From Heloderma charlesbogerti (lineage: Eukaryota; Chordata; Lepidosauria; Squamata; Helodermatidae), in the NCBI GenBank assembly GCA_026122225.1, contig JANEZZ010000794.1, positions 62,001-126,000 of the forward strand: 64,000 bases of DNA, written 5' to 3'. Position numbers and translations under genes: made by a program. Below, one piece after another: positions 40,398 through 51,539 of the stretch. The notes under the pieces are model-generated. The model did not search any database and was not told where the DNA came from. It was given only the letters and a program-made list of their open reading frames with translations. Numbering within the stretch: position 1 is the stretch's first letter; each line of letters opens with the position of its first letter.

Positions 40398-43270
40398 ATG
40401 GGGTCGGCTTCCAAAGAAATTCTTTAGCTCCAAAATGGATGCCTTCAATTGTTTCCCGCCTCCCAGCTGAGCTGAGCAGAGCAGAGCAGAGCAAGCTGCT
40501 CCAGCTGGTCCAGGGACTACAGAAGCAAGCAAGCTCCCAGAGAGCAAGCGACCAGAGCGAGCAAACGGGGGGAGCAAACAGGAGTTGGCCAGGAGAGTTC
40601 AGCAGGGGAGGTCAAGGGGGAGGCCCCTAACATTTTTTTCATTTCCTTTTTTTATTATTATATTTTAACTAACTTTTTTTCATTTATTTGTCTTGTAACA
40701 CACACTTCCACACCGGTGGGACTCTGCTTTTAACCTCTACTGAGTAGAGGAGCAGGCACAGGCTAGTCTAGAACAATCACAAAGCTAGACACAAAAAGGG
40801 AAAAGAGGCAATGGAAGGACAGGACTCTCCAGTGGTGGTGACCTGCAAGCTGTGCGCAATGTTTGTTTTCTTGCCTGAGAACAACGTGGCCGACACCTGC
40901 AACAAGTGCAAGGTGATCACGCTGCTGGAAGAAAAAGTAAGTGGACTGGAGCGGCGACTGTCGACCCTCCGGGGAATAAGAGAACACGAAGAGTTCTTGG
41001 ATAGAATGGGGGAACTATAGCAGCAAAGGGAAGACCAGAAGCTTGAAGAGCAACAGCAAGATGAGGCAGTGGGAAATGCTGAGGTGAAGAAAAATGGAGT
41101 AGAGGGTATGCCTTGGAAAAGGGGACAGTTAGGAGAAGAAGAACTAGACGCCACTCTGCACCAGTGGAGGCAGTGGAGCTGTGGAACCGATTCCAGGTAC
41201 ATGCGGATGAGACTGGAGGACAGCCTGCAGAGGAAGAATCACAGGGGAACCTACATGAGAGTGAGCAAGAGGCTGAAGGTCAGTCAAGCAGAGGCGATGA
41301 AACCCAGGCCTACAACAAGAAGCGAAGAGCGGTGGTAGTGGGAGACTCCGGCTTACCGGCCACCCAATACTACCAGCCACCCAATCAAGGACAAGATGAG
41401 GATGAAACTTTTGAAAAGCAAATAGCTAATGTTTTAAGGAAGCATGATGTAGTAGTAATGGGGGACTTCAATTTCCCCGATATTTGTTGGGAGACAAGTT
41501 CTGCAAAACATGGCCCCTCCAGGAAATTCCTGACTAGTGTGGCGGATAACTTCCTCCTACAGAAAGTAGAGGAAGGAACTAGAGGATCAGCTATCCTTGA
41601 CTTGATCCTAACCAACAGAGATGACTTAGTGGATAAAGTAGCAGTTACAGGAACTCTGGGGGAAAGCGACCATGTTGTACTTGAGTTCTTGGTTCTAAGG
41701 GAAGCAAAACGCGTACCCTGGATTTTAGGAAAGCTGATTTTAATAAACTCAGAACAATGATCAGTAAGGTCCCATGGCAAGCGACGCTAACGAGAAAAGG
41801 AGTCCAAGTTGGGTGGGAGCTTTTAAAAAAGGAAATTCTTAAGGCACAGTCAGAAACAATTCCAACAAGAAGAAAAGGTGGAAGACCACAGAGAAGCCAA
41901 TGTGGCTTCACAAAAAGCTTAGGGATGACCTGAAAACAAAAAAGGACACATCTAGGAAGTGGAAAGAAGGCCAAGCAACAAAGGAAGAGTACAGGCAGGT
42001 AGCACAGAATTGCAGGGATGACGTCAGGAAGGCTGAAGCTGAGAACGAGCTGAGGTTAGCGAGGGATGCTAAAAACAACCAAAAGGCTTTCTTCAGCTAC
42101 GTGCATCATAGAAGGCAGAGGAAAGAAATGGTGGTTCAGCTATTAAATAAGGATGGCAAAACGATAACAGATGACAAAGAAAAGGCAGAGGTGCTCAATT
42201 CCTACTTTGGCTCAGTCTTCTCCCAAAAGAGGGTCTATGACCCCCCTGGCAAAGGCGAAGTACAGGCTGAAGGGGCAGGATAGCAGCTTGAGATCGATAG
42301 GCATATGGTCAAGGAACACCTCATTACTTTGAATGAGTTCAAATCTCCAGGGCCAGATGAACTGCATCCTAGAGTCATAAAGGAACTGGCAGAAGAGCTC
42401 TCAGAACCACTGTCTATTATCTTTGAGAAATCATGGAGGACAGGGGAAGTGCCAGATGACTGGAGGAGGGCTAATGTTGTCCCTGTCTTCAAAAAGAGTA
42501 AAAAGGGGGAACCTGGGAACTACAGACCAGTCAGTCTGACATCAATCCCTGGGACAATTCTGGAGCAGATGATAAAGCAATCCATCTGGAAGCACCTTGA
42601 AAACAATGCTGTGATTACTCGAAGCCAACATGGATTTGTCAAACACAAGTCCTGCCAGACGAATCTGATCTCATTTTTTGATCAAGTCACCTCCCTTGAG
42701 GACCGTGGGAATGCTGTAGACATCATATACCTCGACTTCAGCAAAGCTTTCGACGAAGTGCCCCATGATCTCCTGATGAGCAAACGAGCTCAAAGTGGGC
42801 TAGATGAAACAATAGATGCAGGACATGGAATAATGGGCTCAAGTTAGAGGAAGCCAGATTCCAGCTAAACATCAGGAAAAACTTCCTGACTATTAGAGCA
42901 ATACGACAATGGAACCCATTACCTAGGGAGGTGGTGGGCTTTCCCACACTGGAGGCATTCAAGACGAGGCTGGACAGCCACCTGTCAGGGATGCTCTGAC
43001 TTGGATTCCTGCCTTGAGCAGGGGGTTGGACTCGATGGCCTTGTAGGCCCCTTCCAACCCTACTATTCTATGATTCTCTGATTCTACATGTACAGGAATT
43101 ACGGACCTAAGACTTGCAAGTTTTGGACAAATGGCACTTGACCCATCCAAACAATTTCCCTTGGTTGGGACCTTTGATTTGGACAGAATTGTGCATTTAA
43201 AGGGAGCCCTGGAATCTCTGAGTCCAAGGTGGCACAGGGTCAATGAGAATGCATCCTTTGATTGGGATGG
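40398..43270 (+). pseudogene. ERV gag remnant split by a CR1
   Basis: A start ATG at 40398 in an MG-type N-myristoylation context opens a frame that stops after nine codons. Matrix-like sequence resumes at about 43087-43270, right after the CR1 3' tail at 43086. So the CR1 landed in the matrix-coding part. No capsid or nucleocapsid sequence is evident. Confidence 0.55.
40440..43086 (+). mobile_element. CR1 LINE, near-complete ends but two internal deletions
   Basis: A 5' UTR-like GC-rich start leads to ORF1 (40811: CKLCAMF and CNKCKV zinc-binding pairs, then a coiled coil, stop at 41018). A GDS esterase-type motif (VVVGDSGLP, about 41334) is joined directly to the C-terminal endonuclease part ([15 protein letters not shown]), so the start of ORF2 is deleted. 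The RT follows at 41900-42780 to DFSKAFDEVPHD, then jumps at about 42815 to the 3' UTR, losing the catalytic FADD region. The tail ends at 43086. It is inserted in the ERV gag. Confidence 0.85.
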
Positions 43271-43610
43271 TTCTATGATTCTATGAACCATAGTTCCTAC
43301 TATTATATTATATAATAATATAATATTATTATAATAGAACCTACTATTATAATAGAACCTACTATTCTATGATTCTATGGTGAGACGTCAACAACAACAA
43401 AAGGCACCTAAGTCCCAGGTAGTGGAGTGTTAAGGACTCCCAAGAAAAACTGAAAGACCAAGTCAGATTTTGAAACGTCAGAAAAGCCAGAAAAAGCTCA
43501 GAAAAACAGTGATCACTTGTTAAAATCCTAACTGTGCTAGCATGAACCAACTCACGCGAGTTATTTTGCGCCAAGAAGTGCACACTAGATTAAAAGAACA
43601 AGCAAATTGG
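43270..43610. other. AT-rich microsatellite and ERV-derived sequence
   Basis: 43260-43375 is a mix of CR1-tail-like ATTCTATG units and TATAATAT palindromic DNA. 43380-43600 is unassigned, possibly internal retroviral sequence. Confidence 0.4.
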
Positions 43611-43611
43611 C

Positions 43612-43879
43612 CAAATCATAGAATAGTAGGGCCTACAAGGCCATCAAGTCCAACCCCCTGCTCAGTGCAGGAATCCGAGTCAGACATCCCTGACAGATGG
43701 CTGTCCAGCCTCGTCTTGAACGCCTCCAGTGTGGGAGAGCCCACCACCTCCCTAGGGAATGGGTTCCATTGTCGTATTGCTTAAAGTGTGGCACCCAGAA
43801 CTGGACAAGGTACTCCAGATGAGGCCTAACCAGTGCTGAGTAGAGGGGAACTAGTACTTCCCGGGATTTGGAAGCTATG
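43612..43879 (-). mobile_element. CR1 3' fragment, inverted, abutting the next CR1
   Basis: A minus-oriented CR1 3' end with internal deletion at about 43780 runs to CTATGCTTCTATA. It then switches abruptly to a plus-oriented CR1. Confidence 0.8.
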
Positions 43880-44832
43880 CTTCTATAAGCACCTTAACAA
43901 CAATGCAGTGATTACTCGAAGCCAACATGGATTTGTCAAGAATACATCCTGCCAGATGAATCTGATCTCATTTTTTGATCAAGTATCCTTCCTTGTGGAC
44001 TGTGGGAATGCTGTGGACATAACATACCTCGACTTCAGCAAAGCTTTCGACAAAGTGCCCCATGATATCCTGATGAGCAAAGTGGGCTAGATGAAACGAC
44101 GATCCAGTGGATCCACAGTTGGCTACAGAATCGGACTCAAAGAGTGCTTCTCAATGGGATCTTCTCAAACTGGGGAGAAGTAATGAGTGGCTCAGTCCCG
44201 AGCCCAGTGCTCCAACATTTTTATTAATGACTCGGAGGAGGAGGTGCAGGGAATGCTGATCACATTTGCAGATGATACAACATTGGGTGGGATAGCTAAT
44301 ACTTTGGAAGACAGAAACAAAATTCAAAGTGATCTTGATAGACTGCACTGCTGGGCAGAAGACAGCAGAATGAAATTTAATAGGGAGAAATGCCAAGTTC
44401 TGCACCTAGGAAAAAGACACCAAATGCACAGTTACAAGATGGGGACTACGTGGCTCAACAACACTACAAGCGAGAAGGAATCACAAGCTGAATATGAGCC
44501 AACAATGTGATGTGGCTGCAAAAAAGGCAAATGCTCTTTTGGGCTGCATTCATAGAAGCATCGCTCCCAAATCCCGGGATGTACTAGTTCCCCTCTACTC
44601 AGCACTGGTTAGGCCTCATCTGGAGTACTGTGTCCAGTTCTGGGCACCACACTTTAAGAAGGATGCAAACATGCTGGAGAGGGTTCACAGGAGGGCAACA
44701 AAGATGATCAGGGGACTGGAAACAAAGCCCTATGAGGAGAGACTGAAAGAACTGGGCATTGAGCAGGGGGTTGGACTCGATGGCCTTGTAGGCCCCTTCC
44801 GACCCTACTGTTCTATGATTCTACGATCAGAT
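43880..44832 (+). mobile_element. CR1 LINE fragment with RT core
   Basis: RT sequence from VITRSQHGFVKNTSC through [17 protein letters not shown] and the catalytic FADDTTLGG region to [17 protein letters not shown], with several frameshifts. It jumps at about 44760 to the last 70 bases of the 3' end. Confidence 0.88.
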
Positions 44833-44839
44833 GCTGCAG

Positions 44840-45445
44840 AAAACTCATTAGGCTAAAAAAAAAATCAATTGTAAGCAAAACAAAACTGAGACTATAGCAG
44901 ACTACATGGGTTGTCTAAAGACGTTCTTGAAAAATATATTCCAGCATTGCTGCCACTTTTCTGTAGCCAAGCTGAGCATTAGAAAAATAAGTGTCCCCAC
45001 CAGCCAGGCCAGCTGATGGAAACACATCACACCTCCAAGCGGCTTCTCCCTCCTCTCCCTCCTTCTCAAAACTTCTAAGACAGCCCAGAGGTTTGTAACC
45101 TATTCTTTCTATTGACCCGAGACCTTTTGTGTAAACTTAGATGTACTATCTTTGCTCCTTGACAGTGAAATTCCTTGATATTCAGATATTTCTGGGCCAC
45201 TTTCCGTCTTCTAAAGCTGAAGCGGTTTCCACTGCTCCAAAACAAGCACTGTTCTAAAACAACTTGGTCTTCCCAATTATTCTGTTCACTCTCTTCTGTT
45301 ATGAAGGGGAAAAAAAGTGCTCTTAGCGTGCTTGCCTAAAAGCATGGAAAAGAACTGACCAGTAACATATTCCAGTACTTTCCTTGATTCTGCAGCCGCT
45401 GCCTTCCTTGTTCAAGCCTCTGAAAATAGTGTGTTATATTCTCCT
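44840..45445. other. Unassigned sequence inside the provirus
   Basis: No reading frame or repeat family recognised; possibly decayed retroviral interior. Confidence 0.35.
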
Positions 45446-45448
45446 TTT

Positions 45449-45697
45449 ACTCTTTTATTTATTTATTTATTGCATTTATACCCCGCCTTTCTCCCTCTCG
45501 CAAGGAACTCAAGGCGGCTTACATTATCCTCCTCCTCACCGTTGTATCCTCACAACAACAACCCTGTGAGGTAGGTTGGGCTGAGAGTCTGTGACTGGCC
45601 CAAAGTCACCCAGTGAGCTTCCATGGCCAAGTGGGGACTAGAACCCGGATCTCCCGGCTCCCAGTCCGTCACTCTCACCACTACACTACACTGGCTT
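45449..45697 (-). mobile_element. tRNA-derived SINE with LINE-like tail, copy 2
   Basis: Essentially identical to 37108-37362 apart from the tail length and the last bases; same orientation. It is followed at 45728-45790 by an L2-like 3' end (ACCGCCCAGAGAGCTTCGGC) with a GAAATGAAATG run. Confidence 0.75.
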
Positions 45698-45969
45698 TGT
45701 GTACCTCAGTAGCAGCTCTTCTACTTAAAACCGCCCAGAGAGCTTCGGCTGTTGGGCGGTATAGAAATGAAATGAAATGAAAAAAAAATAAAAAAAATAA
45801 AATAAAATTTAAAAAAGACTGCACCTATCTCAATCACGCCTCTTCAGGTATGATATTTTGCTTCTCTCTAGCAGTTATATTACTCTATACTCTAAATTCT
45901 GCTTCTTTGCTACCTGATCCTTCTGAAAATATCCCTTATGATTGTTTAGATCAGATGAGCCAATGACTG

Positions 45970-46105
45970 TCATAGAATCATAGAATAGTAGGGTTGGAAG
46001 GGGCCTACAAGGCCATCAAGTCCACCCCCCTGCTCAATGCAGGAATCCAAGTCAGAGCATCCCTGACAGATGGCTGTCCAGCCTCATAGAGGCTGGACAT
46101 AGAGA
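45970..46105 (-). mobile_element. CR1 3' fragment
   Basis: A short minus-oriented CR1 3' end with tail at 45972. Confidence 0.85.
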
Positions 46106-46149
46106 CTAATGTAGTTCGTGTGTATTGTCAAATAAATGCTGTCTGTACT

Positions 46150-46460
46150 TCCCATGTTGTAATAGAACAAAATTATTTTGCCTAACTGTACTTCTGCTTA
46201 AGTGGCAGAACTTTTTGCCCTCTCTAGGGCTACTGCCTTATTCCTTTCAGCAATAAACCAGTCTCCCATGACAACTTTTGAAGATGTTGCACAACTCCAA
46301 AATCAGGCCCAAATGTCGAAAAAGACTGGCTGGTTGTTCTCAGTACACTGACCATTTGTGGCGCTCCCTGGACAGCCGCCTGGTAGCGTCCATGGCCTTT
46401 CTTCCCCACCTTGTAGTAGCAGATAAGGGTAGAATCGATTGAGTCAATCCCCTAAGAGGT
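46150..46460 (+). pseudogene. ERV pol remnant, RNase H to integrase linker
   Basis: In broken frames the sequence resembles the AEL-A-L region of retroviral RNase H, followed by the spacer before integrase. Frames change and stops intervene, so it is non-functional. Identification is by pattern only. Confidence 0.45.
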
Positions 46461-46464
46461 GAAG

Positions 46465-47600
46465 GTGCCACAATGATTTAGATCAAGCAAGTTGCATAAA
46501 TGTGAATAATGTGTTCAATGTACACAGTAACTTTGTTTTTGCTTTTAGAGAAAATGTCTTTATATCTGTATTTGTGGCTATTGTTCTTGCCATGTGAGAG
46601 TGTGAGTTTTTTATTCCTCTTAGTCATCAAATGCCCGTCCTTTGAGTCTGCTAGACCAATTGTCCTATATGCCACCTAAAAGCTACAGCAGCAGCAGCTT
46701 CTCCCATGTAAAAATCAAGATGCAATGACTGTGTGTGACTGGCAATAGAATGAGTGTTGGCCGAGGATCGTCTGTCTGGTCATGTATTAGCTAATGTGTC
46801 TGAACATGTATTGTAGCTTAGGCTCAGCCTTCTGTGTGTACCAGTAAGTGTTACTTCAGAAAGAAGAAAATGCAAGCTAAACTGAATGTTTGTTGAGAGA
46901 TGCTGCATATGCTAGAACGGTGCTGTCAAGATGAGAATGATATTTTGAAGTGGTCTAAGTAAGTGTAAACTTTAATTGAAAGTCACTGGTGAGATATATT
47001 AGTACACTGAGGTAATAGTGGATTTGAAATCCTATATGTTACACATTATCGCCTTGTTATATTAGTTATTATTTTCTCGCTTTGTCTTTTTGCTTTGTAT
47101 TTAGCCTAGCAAGCTTAATTATATATTATTTGTTTTAATTGTTTAATAAACAACTGCATATAGAATCTGTGAGAATTCAAGGGGGGAGTGTATTAGATTT
47201 AGTTTCAGAAGAATGGCAAGCAGTCAGATGTGAATTTGCCCAAAATCGTATGCAGTAAGAATACAGTAATCAATAGCACAAGTATGCTGATTTGCTAGAA
47301 AATTGGCAATTTTCATGATTTTAGAGTTTGTTCTCATAGCTGTATTCACACAGAGTAAAAGCCACATTTTTTCTTACCAACAGAAGTTAAAACAATGCAC
47401 CACACTCGCTCTTCACTGTGATAAGGAATGCTTCTTTCTGTACTATGAGAAAACTTTTTTGCTGCCAAAAAAGAAAGGCCTTGGAGAAGGGGGGGCAGCA
47501 GTGTGTATACTTTCTGACAATTTTACACACTTGCTCTATAAAATTCTCAGTGAATTAGCCTATTATCTGTTCTCGTCCGAGAGAAAGACGGTGCACCTCC
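46465..47600. other. AT-rich sequence inside the provirus, unassigned
   Basis: No recognisable protein. An AATAAA-bearing AT-rich stretch at 47080-47170 could be part of another LTR, but no partner was seen. Confidence 0.35.
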
Positions 47601-47629
47601 TGCTCAGATAACCAGCTCCGAAATACAGC

Positions 47630-49648
47630 ACCCCATCACTACAGACCAGTCAGTCTGCCATCAATCCCTGGGAAAATTCTGGAGCAGATGATAAAGCAAT
47701 CCATCTGTAAGCACCTTGAAAGCAATGCAGTGATTACTCGAAACCAACATGGATTTGTCAAGAACCAATCCTGCCAGACGAATCTGATCTCATTTTTGGA
47801 TCACGTAACCTCCCCTGTGGACTGTGGGAATCCTGTAGACATCATATACCTCATAGAATCATAGAATAGTAGGGTTGTAAGGTGCCTACAAGGCCATCGA
47901 GTCCAACCCCATGCTCAATGCAGGAATCCAAGTCACAGCATCCCTGACAGATGGCTATCCAGCCTCGTCTTGAATGCCTCCAGCGTGGGAGAGCCCGTTA
48001 CCTCCCTATTGGTTCCATTGTCATATTGCTCTTACAGTCAGGAGGTTTTTCCTGATGTTCAGCTGGAATCTGGCTTCCTGTAACTTGAGCCCATGATTCC
48101 ATGTCCTGCACTCTGGCATGATCCTGGCCATCCTCTCTGTGACAACCTTTCAAGTACTTGAAGAGTGCTATCTTATCTCCCCTCAGTCTTCTCAAGGCAA
48201 AACATGCCCAGTTCTTTCAGTCTCTCTTCATAGGGCTTTGTTTCCAATCCCCTGATCATCTCTGTTGCCCCCCTGTGAACCCTCTCCAGTTTGTCTGCAT
48301 CCTTCTTAAACTGTGGTGCCCAGAACTGGACACAGTACTCCAGATGAAGCCTAACCAGTGCTGAGTAGAGGGGAACTAGTACTTCCTGGGATTTCGAAGC
48401 TATGCTTCTATGAATGCAGCCCAAAATAGCATTTGCCTTTTTTGCAGCTACATCACATTGTTGGCTCATATTCAGCTTGTGATCAATTCCAAGATCCTTT
48501 TCGCTTGTATTGTTGTAGACCTCAACCTCAGCAAAACTTTTGATAAAGTGCCCCATGATATCCTGATCAGCAAACTAGCTCAAACTGGGCGAGATGAAAC
48601 AACGATCCGGTGGATCCACAGTTGGCTACAGAATCGGATTCAAAGAGTGCGTCTCAGTGGAATCTTCTCAAACTGGGGAGAGGTAACGAGCGGGGTACCA
48701 CAAGGCTCAGTCCTGGGCCCAGTGCTCGTCAACATTTGTATTAATTACTTGGAGGAGGAGGTGCAGGGAACGCTGATCAAATTTGCAGATGACACAAAAT
48801 TGGGCAGGATAGCTAATACTTTTGAAGACAGAAACAAAATTCAAAGTGATCTGGATAGACTGGAGCACTGGGCAGAAAACAACGGAATGAAATTTAATAG
48901 GGATAAATGCCAAGTTCTGCACCTAGGAAAAAGACACCAAAGGCACAGTTACAAGATGGGGGATACGTGGCTCAACAACACTACAAGTGAGAAGGATCTT
49001 GGAATGGTTGTCGATTACAAGCTGACTATGAGGCAACAATGTGATGTGGCTGCAAAAAAGGCAAATGCTTTTTTGGGCTGCATTAATAGCAGCATAGCTT
49101 CTGAATCCCGGGAAGTACTAGTTCCCCTCTACTCAGCACTGGTTAGTCCTCATCGGGAGTATTGTGTCCAGTTCTGGGCATCACATTTTAAGAAGGATGC
49201 AGACAAACTGGAGAGGGTTCAGAGGAGGGCAACAAGGATGATCAGGGGACTGGAAACAAAGCCCTATGAAGAGAGACTAAAAGAACTGGGCCTGTTTAGG
49301 AGATATGATAGTGCTCTTCAAGTAGTTGAAAGGTTGTCACAGAGAGGAAGGCCAGGATCTGTTCTCAATCATCCCAGAGTGCAGGAAATGGAATAATGGG
49401 CTCAAGTGACAGGAAGCCAGATTCTGGCTGAACATTAGGAAAAACCTCCTGACCGTTGGAGCAATACGACAATGGAATCAACTATCTAGGGAGGTGGTGG
49501 GCTCTCCCACACTGGGGGCGTTCAAGACGAGGCTGGACAGCCATCTGTCAGGGATGCTCTGACTTGGATTCCTGCACTGAGCAGGGGGTTGGACTGGATG
49601 GCCTTGTGGGCCCCTTCCAAGCCTACTGTTCTATGATTCTATGATCAC
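47630..49648 (+). mobile_element. CR1 LINE fragment carrying a nested CR1
   Basis: RT sequence starts YRPVSLPSIPGKILEQM at about 47640 and is interrupted at about 47850. It resumes near 48520 and is open to 49396 ([53 protein letters not shown]), then the 3' UTR and tail ending at 49648. The catalytic FADD is intact. This is the best-preserved CR1 RT here. Confidence 0.9.
47852..48515 (-). mobile_element. CR1 3' fragment nested in another CR1
   Basis: A minus-oriented CR1 with its tail at 47852 (TAGAATCATAGAATAG) and RT C-terminus ([18 protein letters not shown]) in the frame 48556-48173. The host CR1 reading resumes after it, with ACCTC present on both sides. Confidence 0.85.
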
Positions 49649-49929
49649 TTCCCTGGAAACCAGAGTGAGTGAACCGAGAGTTAAGAGACATATAAGCTTT
49701 CTTTTAACATGCAAATAGCTTTCATTCAAATGAAGAAATTTTGTTCTTCTAAATATGTATTAGTAGTTGTGTGTACAAAGCTCTGCAAATTCAACAGCAT
49801 TTCCAGTGCCCCTACCATCCCCAGCCAGCAAGGCTGGTAGAAGAAAAAGAATGAAGGCTTAAGGAAGAAATTAGCTGAAATCTGTGAGAAACTGGACTTA
49901 AATGGCCAGATGCTCTACCTTTGGCCATG

Positions 49930-50350
49930 ATAAACATACGTGCCACTTCACACTGACAAACTGCTCAGTGCCCATGAGATCCTTATAAAGAAGCCCATGA
50001 GACTCCCGTCTTCAGCACCTATTAAAGAACATCTTACTAACTTGCACTTAAGTGATGAGACTGTGTTGAACTATTCCCAAGAATTAATGAAGTGTGTGAA
50101 AGCTTTCCATTCACAGCTTAAAAAGTGTTTCGAGACATTCCAGTGTCACAACCTGGAGCCTAGAGATGAAGTCTACATCAGAGGAAGTTTTCCCTTGATC
50201 CTCACTAGAAAAGACCCCCTCGGGTGCTGTTGACCACCCATAACACCATGAAGCTTCAAAGACAGCCTACCCAGATTCCCGCATCCCACCGCGAGAAAGT
50301 GTTGCCCTCTGGAGACGATGTGCCCCAGTACCAGACAGTGCTGGATGTGC
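49930..50350 (+). pseudogene. ERV pol remnant, integrase C-terminus
   Basis: A 97-codon open frame (49940-50230) resembles the C-terminal DNA-binding part of gammaretrovirus-like integrase, including the LEP-D-VYI turn. A frameshift follows and the homology continues to about 50350. Only the last part of pol remains. Confidence 0.6.
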
Positions 50351-51090
50351 TCTAACAACAGAGTTCATCAGCCCTTTGAGTCATTTTGGACCTGGAAAGA
50401 GAAGAACATCTCTGGTTGCCGCCGTGGTACTGGCTTGTTGCTCTTTTTCCTGCTGGTATGTGAGATCTTCTTAGAGTTTTGGCACTTCGGCCTCCTCTGG
50501 ATACAATATAGCCACCTCTATAGGACCAACAGTGAGCCAAGCACTTGCTGGCGAGGTGAGCATGAGCCTAGCTGAGCCCATCTCCTGTTAGGGAAGGAAG
50601 AGCTGCCTCGGCCTCCACCAGAGACACGCTCTCATGATGTGGCCCACCTGCATCCTGCTCCTGCTCGACATCTTTTGTTGCATGAAAGCAAAGAACATTC
50701 TCCTGAAAGTGGTGAACCAGATTTGAGTAGACTTGAATGTATCCACCTGCTAGATCTGCAGCCATGTGCCAGTCCATGCCCATAGAGGCACACCAATGAT
50801 CCAAATCCCACTAAATCAGATTAAAATGATTAAACCCCATTACCTAGATCTACCAGAAACAGCCACCAAGCAAGGTGTGCCATGTAATAAGCATAATTGT
50901 TTGTTCTCCTCCATGTGATCATTGCTTTGATTAAATGTTGTATCAGATTCCTTACTAAAACTATGCACAAAGCTGAACTGCACCAGGTGGTCTGTAGAAT
51001 GCAAAGAGAAATGCGAAAAGAGAAAGAGAGAAGTAAAAAGATTGAACAACTGATAACAATACAAACAACGATGGTGAGCCTCATAGGCTC
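50350..51090 (+). pseudogene. ERV env remnant
   Basis: A hydrophobic segment at about 50897-50950 followed by a basic, charged tail looks like the membrane anchor and cytoplasmic tail of an env transmembrane subunit. It lies just before the purine tract and 3' LTR. Most of env is missing or unreadable. Confidence 0.45.
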
Positions 51091-51102
51091 AACGGGGGGG
51101 AT
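51091..51102 (+). other. Polypurine tract before the 3' LTR
   Basis: AACGGGGGGGATTG directly precedes the LTR start TGTGACGG, the usual position of the plus-strand primer. Confidence 0.6.
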
Positions 51103-51461
51103 TGTGACGGTAGGTTGGTTCAGGCGAGGTACCTGATGGGGTTGTGTGTGTGCGTGTGCGTGTGTGAGACCACAAGAAGGCAATTGTAACTTGCTCATAA
51201 GCAAGAAATTCCTATCCACCAAAGTAACTCATCCCTAAAGATAAGAAGGCCGCTGTGCTGATAAGCCTGTGCTGAGCACTAATTGGTTTCTGAGCATGCG
51301 TAGTGTGTCTTTCTTTGTTCTCCAACCTCCAGTCGGTCTAGATGCATCCTGTTTTCTTTGGGGGGGAGAGACACAGTTTCGTCTGTCTCTCCCATGGCCC
51401 TGACGTGCTTTAATTCCTTTCTGACTGTTCGGCCTCACCTGCCTTGGGTATCCCCTCAACA
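51103..51461 (+). repeat. 3' LTR
   Basis: Starts TGTGACGG and ends CCTCAACA. The position matching AATAAA in the 5' LTR reads AATTCC here. No matching target duplication is visible on the two outer sides. Confidence 0.82.
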
Positions 51462-51539
51462 GGGGTTTCCATGGATGTTTTGTGGCTTGTTCTATGAATC
51501 CCACCTAGGCTGGTGCGACTGGTCAGTTTGGTGGATTTC

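Larger units (their letters stand above)
39394..51461 (+). mobile_element. Degraded endogenous retrovirus (class I, tRNA-His primer site) broken by CR1 and SINE insertions
   Basis: Two related LTRs (39394-39734 and 51103-51461) in the same orientation bracket 12 kb. A tRNA-His-type primer binding site follows the first LTR and a purine tract precedes the second. Between them are scattered remnants: a gag start with matrix-like sequence, a piece of pol between RNase H and integrase, the integrase C-terminus and an env transmembrane tail. All are broken by stops, frameshifts or deletions. At least three CR1 insertions and one SINE account for much of the added length. Family features resemble gammaretrovirus-like class I elements. 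It cannot encode a working virus. Confidence 0.78.

Noticed and set aside
47040..47200. A separate solo LTR
   Set aside because: AT-rich with AATAAA, but no defined TG/CA ends, target duplication or partner copy.
48410..49396. A 328-codon host gene with reverse-transcriptase homology
   Set aside because: It is a CR1 RT fragment followed by the CR1 3' UTR and tail, not a domesticated gene; the frame opens inside the nested reverse copy.
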